Origin: Bacteroidales bacterium
GTDB taxonomy: Bacteria; Bacteroidota; Bacteroidia; Bacteroidales; Marinilabiliaceae
Assembly (NCBI GenBank): GCA_017960905.1
Contig: JAGCYH010000010.1
Coordinates: 1-64,000 of the forward strand
Length of the DNA: 64,000 bases
Direction of reading: 5' to 3'
The notes beneath the pieces are model-generated. The model saw nothing but the letters and a program-made list of their open reading frames with translations. It searched no databases and was not told the DNA's origin. Shown one piece after another: positions 60,734 to 64,000 of the stretch (position 1 is its first letter; each line of letters opens with the position of its first letter). The position numbers were made by a program, and so were the translations under genes.

Positions 60734-63406
60734 TCATTTCAAAAAACAATTCAATTCACCGTCTTTGCCTATCGTAACAACTTTCTCGACCTTGTCGGTT
60801 GTTGTTACAACTATCTGGCTTTGAGCGGGTACGGGGAATCCGTCAATCAGTTTAGCCTTCTCATCGTAGAGGTAACCGAGGCCGTCGTCTTTGTCCCAGA
60901 CGGCAATGTTGCCGGCCGGCGTCAGTTCGACGCCGGCAACCGACGAGAGCGAGATTTTCTCCGATATGCAAGTCTTTCCGTCGGCATCGACAATTGTTAT
61001 GTTGTCGGGTGCGACGATTGCAAATTTCTCTGTATTAAGCAGTTTTACCATGTAGCTTTGTTGCCCGTCGCTGTTGGGCAGTGCCACTTTGCGCACATCG
61101 CCAGTGGCGATGTTGGCTATTGCGAATGTGGCGTCGGCAGTGAGCATGACGAATGCCGCACCGTCGGTGTCGGCCTTCGTCAGATATACGTTGCTGCGCG
61201 CGTTGGGCGCGAGCGGCGGCAGTTTTACACGTTCGTTGCCGCGGCGGTCAGTTATGTAGCAGCGGTACTCGTCGCACACGACGAGGTAGTCCTTTTCTTT
61301 TGATTCATAGTGCAATAGGTTGCGTGTTACGATGCCTTCCGTCGGCGGCATCTCCCAACCCTGTATGCGCTGTCCCTCGCGGTCGAAGAGGCAGATGTTC
61401 TTGTCGTCGCACGCCACAAACAGACGGAAATCCTTCGGATTCCCGTAGTCGATGTATGTTACGCCGCTCACCGCATTGTTGGGCAGGCGCACGGGGAAGC
61501 ACGCTGTGTTGTTGCCGTTGCGGTCGATGAGGTAGATGTGGTCGCGCGTGCAGAACAGGTACTGCAACTTACGGTTGTTGTAGTAATCTATCTGCGTTAC
61601 ATCGCCAATTATCTCACTGTCAACGTTATGCGACCACAAATCAAGTCCTTGCGGACTTATCAGATGCACTTTGTTGGCGGCGTCCTGCACGAAGTACTCT
61701 ATCTCTTGCGTGTTATGGTTTACTACGGCATACGGACGTCCAATTATCTTTGTATCAAGGCGTTTCTGCCAAGCCGTGGGCGGCATTTGTATCCGCGTCG
61801 GCTCATAGTAGACGCTCATGGTCAGATAGGGCAGACCAGTGAGCGACGAGATTTGCATTCCGAAACCGTAGAAATTGCCCAATGACCGCATTTTGTCGTC
61901 GGACAAGTCCGACGACGAGTATTTTCGCGCTAAATTGCTTATAATGTTGCTTTTACAGAAGTAAAACATCACGTTGTCGTCGGGGAATGAGGCTCTGAAG
62001 TTGCGGAAGTCGGCGTCTTTGCCGAATGTGCGGTTGAGCATCGTCTCGTACAATGTTTGGCGGATAAGCTCTATCGTGTTGGCTATCAGTATTGTATTCT
62101 CGTAGCGCAAATAATATTTGCGCGGAACCGACGGCAACAGATAATCGAGGAAAAACAGATTGTCATCATCGTTAAATGCCTCATACACAGGTATATTTAC
62201 ATTCTTGGTCGGAGTCAGCTCGTCGCATTGGCGCGGCGTCTCTATCTTGTGCAGCGCGCCAATCACAGCGTTGAGAGAAGCCTGCGCCAACGTTCCGTTG
62301 GCGGCTTCGATTATCAGACAGGACTTTTCGCTGTCGGTGAGGCTGTCGCCCACCGAAAAGAGCGCTATGTCGGCCGCGAAGAGCTCAGCAAGTTGCCCTT
62401 CGATGTCGGTGCCGGTTTCGGCAAGCTGTTGCTGCTGACGTTGCCGATATTCATCGGCAATACCTTTAATGCTCAGATAATCAGCAAATTCTGCATTCGC
62501 TAATCCTCTTTTCCCAGCAGCATAGCTCAAGAAAATATTCGCCTGCGCCGGTATGTAATTGTCGATTTTGAATTCGCCCGACTTCTGCTGCACTATGCTG
62601 TTGACGAGTGTCGCCTTGTCCGATGTCAGGAAACCGTTGGCTATTATGCTGTTGTTCTCGCATTCAAAGTCGAGCTCCGCCCAGCTGCCGTGCGCTGTCA
62701 GCCCTTCGATAGGTAGGCCGGGCACCGTAATGCTGTCGAGCGCGCCGAGATTGACAAACGTGGCGAAAGGCACTGTGGCAGAGGCTGTTCGCGACAAAGT
62801 CGCGAAACAGATGTCGTCGGTGAGTGCGCCGCTTCTATTTTGCTCTATCTGACTGAGCAACAGTGGATTATCCGACAGGAACAGACAACCGCCTGTGTTT
62901 GTCAGATAGCCTTGGCGGCCTTTCGTTATCTCGAACGAAAGCACTCCCACACCGTCGGCTGTGGTGTCTTTAGCATGGTATAACTCGTTGTCGGATATTG
63001 AGTTGCGTATGTTGTAGCCCTCGAGGTAGTTGTTGAGGGCGAATGTCAGCATTATGGCGTTCGTCTTCGTCGAACCGCCTACTGCGTGAAACGAGATGTA
63101 AATTTCGCGTTCGCGCAATGCCGGACTTTGTATCTCGCTGTTTTTTAGCAGATTATCGACCAACGCAAGCGTTGTGTCGATAATGTCGGAATAACCCAGA
63201 TTGCGCAGGTCGGCGCTGTACTTCGTTGCATCTATTTGCGATATGTAATTGTCTATGCCATTGATTTTTACCACGGCCACCGACGACAACGGAATATAAT
63301 TTACGGGGTTGTTGTTCTCGTATTTCCGATTGACGTGAAGCCAAGCTATTATGGCTCCCACTATCGCCAACACCAACAGAATACCTATTATATACCGTTT
63401 TTTCAT
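60734..63406 (-). CDS. large single-pass membrane protein with C-terminal propeller-like repeats
   Basis: 890 residues; I do not recognise a named family. One N-terminal TM helix (about 5-23) anchors it, then an extracytoplasmic region of about 550 residues begins PLSSVAVVKINGIDNYISQ and resembles DUF3352-like proteins. The last 310 residues consist of propeller-type repeats: NKVHLISPQGLDLWSHNVD, HIYLIDRNGNNTACFPV, NICLFDREGQRIQGWEMP, RCYITDRRGNERVKL, ITIVDADGKT. It follows pssA by 4 bp and precedes the Na/Pi transporter gene by 13 bp. A role in envelope assembly is a guess from anchor and context. A 10-bp palindrome lies at 61895-61916. Confidence 0.72.
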   Translation of the reverse strand: MKKRYIIGILLVLAIVGAIIAWLHVNRKYENNNPVNYIPLSSVAVVKINGIDNYISQIDATKYSADLRNLGYSDIIDTTLALVDNLLKNSEIQSPALREREIYISFHAVGGSTKTNAIMLTFALNNYLEGYNIRNSISDNELYHAKDTTADGVGVLSFEITKGRQGYLTNTGGCLFLSDNPLLLSQIEQNRSGALTDDICFATLSRTASATVPFATFVNLGALDSITVPGLPIEGLTAHGSWAELDFECENNSIIANGFLTSDKATLVNSIVQQKSGEFKIDNYIPAQANIFLSYAAGKRGLANAEFADYLSIKGIADEYRQRQQQQLAETGTDIEGQLAELFAADIALFSVGDSLTDSEKSCLIIEAANGTLAQASLNAVIGALHKIETPRQCDELTPTKNVNIPVYEAFNDDDNLFFLDYLLPSVPRKYYLRYENTILIANTIELIRQTLYETMLNRTFGKDADFRNFRASFPDDNVMFYFCKSNIISNLARKYSSSDLSDDKMRSLGNFYGFGMQISSLTGLPYLTMSVYYEPTRIQMPPTAWQKRLDTKIIGRPYAVVNHNTQEIEYFVQDAANKVHLISPQGLDLWSHNVDSEIIGDVTQIDYYNNRKLQYLFCTRDHIYLIDRNGNNTACFPVRLPNNAVSGVTYIDYGNPKDFRLFVACDDKNICLFDREGQRIQGWEMPPTEGIVTRNLLHYESKEKDYLVVCDEYRCYITDRRGNERVKLPPLAPNARSNVYLTKADTDGAAFVMLTADATFAIANIATGDVRKVALPNSDGQQSYMVKLLNTEKFAIVAPDNITIVDADGKTCISEKISLSSVAGVELTPAGNIAVWDKDDGLGYLYDEKAKLIDGFPVPAQSQIVVTTTDKVEKVVTIGKDGELNCFLK

Positions 63407-63410
63407 TTTT

Positions 63411-64000
63411 TCAATCGAAAATGTGCTTTATCAGTGAGAAAATAATGTACAGAAGTATCGTGAGGGCGATGCCGCCCACACCGAAAATCACCACCGACGC
63501 TATCGCTACGGCTAAGAGTATGAATCTCAGTTCGTTACCTTTCCATGTTAAGTGCTTGATTTTGAGTGAGAACATAGGCACTTCGCTTACAAGCAGCACG
63601 CAGAAGATGAATATCGCCATCATCACAATTGATGGGCGCAGCCATGCGGTGAACCATTCGATGTTGTCGACTATCATCCACATCAGCGAGGCGGTGAAAA
63701 GCCCGGTGGCGGTTGTCGTCAGACCGAGAAAATTCTCAGTCTGGCGCGTGTCGAGGTTGAATTTTGCCAAACGTAGTGCGGCAAAAACAACCAGAATGAA
63801 CGGAGCCAAAACCCAGAACAGCCCTAAGCCGTTCATGTTGGCGATAGGGTAGTTGTATTGTCCTACTAATGTGTATTTTACGTAAGTAGAGAACATCGCC
63901 GCAGGCGCCAGTCCGAACGAAATCAGGTCGGAGAGCGAGTCGAGCTCGCGCCCTATTTCGCTGCTCACCTTGAGCAACCGGGCTACCATGCCGTCGAAAA
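63411..64000 (-). CDS. pssA: CDP-diacylglycerol-serine O-phosphatidyltransferase, 5' end outside window
   Basis: The frame enters from the right edge, so only the C-terminal 195 or so residues are seen. The CDP-alcohol phosphotransferase signature spans the edge: DG-x2-AR-x8-G-x3-D-x3-D is present as FDGMVARLLKVSSEIGRELD followed by SLSD. Four or more TM helices follow. The family makes phosphatidylserine from CDP-diacylglycerol and serine; related PgsA enzymes share the signature, but the sequence ISFGLAPAAMFSTY favours PssA. It is the first visible gene of the long minus-strand run toward 53.7 kb. Confidence 0.88.
   Translation of the reverse strand, partial: FDGMVARLLKVSSEIGRELDSLSDLISFGLAPAAMFSTYVKYTLVGQYNYPIANMNGLGLFWVLAPFILVVFAALRLAKFNLDTRQTENFLGLTTTATGLFTASLMWMIVDNIEWFTAWLRPSIVMMAIFIFCVLLVSEVPMFSLKIKHLTWKGNELRFILLAVAIASVVIFGVGGIALTILLYIIFSLIKHIFD

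Overview
The window looks like chromosomal DNA of a Bacteroidota bacterium, most probably order Bacteroidales. The evidence is: about twenty copies of the phylum's -7 promoter element TAnnTTTG placed upstream of genes; A-rich leaders without Shine-Dalgarno sequences; a BspA-like leucine-rich-repeat protein with a type IX secretion (Por) style C-terminus; a fused SecDF; a NVEALA-type peptide gene with its 6-bladed beta-propeller and thioredoxin partners; and an 83-residue ATP synthase epsilon subunit. I saw no tRNA, rRNA, CRISPR array, transposase or prophage genes. Fifty-five protein genes and one gene remnant are called; the last gene runs off the right edge.

Layout. 1-2.6 kb: dispersed intergenic repeats around a surface LRR protein. 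2.6-6.0 kb (minus): prolyl-tRNA editing protein, a lipoprotein, a GAF-SpoIIE phosphatase, elongation factor P. 6.2-7.8 kb: a TMEM43-like membrane protein with a Gln-rich repeat tail. 7.9-10.5 kb (minus): two metallophosphatase-type secreted proteins. 10.6-21.4 kb (plus): dnaG, secDF, polyprenyl synthase, atpD-atpC, a DUF2027-Smr protein, comM. 21.35-24.3 kb: an accessory island with a toxin-like gene tail, a probable immunity gene, a palindromic repeat and an AAA ATPase behind five 33-bp-spaced operator-like repeats. 24.3-27.6 kb: a small membrane protein and two glycosyltransferase genes, one fused to a methyltransferase. 27.7-31.4 kb: coaD, a thioredoxin-fold protein, a LolD-type ATPase and a propeller lipoprotein. 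31.4-33.4 kb (minus): a Na/Pi transporter fused to PhoU and an OmpR-type DNA-binding domain. 33.6-40.1 kb (plus): TIGR02757 protein, trmN6, reverse rubrerythrin, rpoN, a PAP2-like protein, ispD, cstA. 40.2-42.4 kb (minus): the NVEALA operon with a long structured leader. 42.9-45.2 kb (minus): an alkyltransferase-like protein, serS, rpmA, rplU. 45.5-53.7 kb: bifunctional-nuclease-like protein, a LytS-like pseudokinase, deaD (minus), an antiporter with miaA, a barrel-like protein and a radical SAM protein. 53.7-64.0 kb (minus): one tightly packed run from pssA through an 890-residue propeller protein, a second Na/Pi transporter, a Dabb protein and mutL to two rhomboid proteases and an endonuclease/exonuclease/phosphatase-fold protein.

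Most of the window is housekeeping: replication and repair (dnaG, mutL), translation (efp, serS, rplU, rpmA, miaA, trmN6), secretion (secDF), energy (atpDC), isoprenoids (ispD, polyprenyl synthase), phospholipid (pssA) and CoA (coaD). The most unusual signals are three. First, coding sequences across the window carry a large excess of short perfect hairpins: about 28 with arms of 10 bp or more, where chance would give fewer than one. They differ in sequence and some lie in strongly conserved protein segments such as AtpD. Second, a phosphate transporter is fused in one reading frame to a transcription-factor DNA-binding domain. Third, the 21-24 kb island holds an orphan toxin-tail/immunity pair and a precisely phased operator array.
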